From Candidatus Bathyarchaeota archaeon (GTDB lineage Archaea; Asgardarchaeota; Lokiarchaeia; Sigyniarchaeales; Sigyniarchaeaceae): 6,940 bases of DNA. The notes under the pieces are model-generated. The model had not been told where the DNA came from. It ran no database searches and saw only the letters and a list, made by a program, of their open reading frames with translations. Location: contig WJJB01000158.1 of assembly GCA_014729935.1 (NCBI GenBank), forward strand, positions 1 through 6,940, read 5' to 3'. Positions within the stretch are counted from its first letter, which is position 1. Every line of letters begins with the position of its first letter. Shown in pieces: positions 6,386 to 6,940 of this stretch. The position numbers were made by a program, and so were the translations under genes.

Positions 6386-6940
6386 GTGGAGAACGAAAGA
6401 GTCATCGTGCTCATCCGCCCTGATGTGGGACGATACATCTTCTCCTTGAATTACCCCCCGTTAGGTTTAGGATATTTAGCAGCAATGCTGTCCCGTGGTG
6501 AGTTCAAGGTGAAGATAATCGATCTTTCGATACGGAACATCAAGTTTGAGGTGTTGATAGGCTTTATTAAGAAGCATCAGCCACTTTTCGTTGGGATTAC
6601 TGCCCTTTCCCCATATTACTCGAGAATGAAAAAAATATCCACCATGCTTCGAGACAGATTACCAGAACTTCCAATAGTGCTTGGTGGAGTTCATGCTTCA
6701 TCGTTATCTGAACAAGCATTGAAGGAATGCAAGGCGAATGTTGTTGCTATCGGTGAATCTGATGAAACCATTTTGGAAATTGCTAATCACTTCAGATCCG
6801 GCGAGCCACGATTGGAAGATATAAGGGGTATAATGTACCGTGATGGTGAAACATTTATCAAAACCCCGGAACGGGATTTCATCAAGAACCTTGACGATTT
6901 ACCATTCCCAAAATGGGATTTAATCAAGCCAAAATGGTAC
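6386..6940 (+). CDS. B12-binding-domain radical SAM protein, N-terminal 185 residues (partial, cut by the right edge)
   Basis: The visible part is the Rossmann-like cobalamin-binding domain of the same family as the three minus-strand genes. It shows VIVLIRPDVG (6-15), NYPPLGLGYLAAMLSRGEF (22-40), VKIIDLS (42-48), FVGITALSPYYSR (68-80), VLGGVHASSLSEQAL (98-112), AIGESDETI (121-129) and the interdomain linker IKNLDDLPFPKWDLI (166-180). The window ends just before the expected CxxxCxxC motif, so the catalytic domain is inferred, not seen. GTG is the first usable start: the next in-frame codon group upstream leads to TAA at 6365-6367, with no ATG or TTG between. The TATA spacing agrees with GTG. 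The GGVHAS loop keeps the His seen in two of the neighbours, while the usual GEGE reads GESD. It is transcribed away from the other three across a 119-base divergent region, which suggests a related pathway. Confidence 0.85.
   Translation, partial: MENERVIVLIRPDVGRYIFSLNYPPLGLGYLAAMLSRGEFKVKIIDLSIRNIKFEVLIGFIKKHQPLFVGITALSPYYSRMKKISTMLRDRLPELPIVLGGVHASSLSEQALKECKANVVAIGESDETILEIANHFRSGEPRLEDIRGIMYRDGETFIKTPERDFIKNLDDLPFPKWDLIKPKWY

Noticed and set aside
1..6940. CRISPR array, transposase or insertion-sequence ends
   Set aside because: No regularly spaced direct repeats, transposase-like protein or terminal inverted repeats were seen.

Overview
The window looks archaeal. Four features point that way. 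First, TATA-like boxes lie about 26-27 bases upstream of several start codons, as expected for leaderless archaeal transcripts (1053-1060 before the gene at 1083; 6289-6296 before the gene starting at 6266; 6356-6362 before the GTG at 6386). Second, where a leader exists, a GGAG ribosome-binding site is present. Third, there is an arginyl-tRNA synthetase of the archaeal/eukaryotic look. Fourth, there is a small ACT-fold protein of a type known mainly from archaea. Base composition is moderate. An Asgard or other uncultured anaerobic lineage would fit, but I cannot fix the lineage from this window.

Layout from left to right. (1) Bases 1-642, minus strand: the first 214 codons of arginyl-tRNA synthetase, running off the left edge. 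(2) Bases 643-1082: about 440 bases without a credible gene, holding divergent promoter regions, one hairpin followed by a short T-run and a cluster of TCACGT words. (3) Bases 1083-1787, plus strand: a 234-residue protein with a C-terminal ACT-like domain. (4) Bases 1799-6266, minus strand: three consecutive genes for cobalamin-binding-domain radical SAM proteins of the BchE/HpnR-like type (COG1032-like), each 474-485 residues long and each with an intact CxxxCxxC iron-sulfur motif. (5) Bases 6267-6385: a compact divergent promoter region. (6) Bases 6386-6940, plus strand: the N-terminal part of a fourth protein of the same family, cut by the right edge before its radical SAM core.

The main point of interest is the set of four related B12-type radical SAM proteins, three in one probable transcription unit and one divergent. 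This family typically methylates or otherwise remodels unactivated carbon (porphyrin, hopanoid, GDGT-lipid and natural-product enzymes). The first and third minus-strand genes are closely alike. The middle one differs in its cobalamin-domain loop and in its C-terminal tail. The two similar ones end in hydrophobic/amphipathic helices that suggest contact with a membrane or a lipid substrate. No transporter, carrier protein, regulator or other pathway enzyme is visible inside the window, so the product cannot be named.
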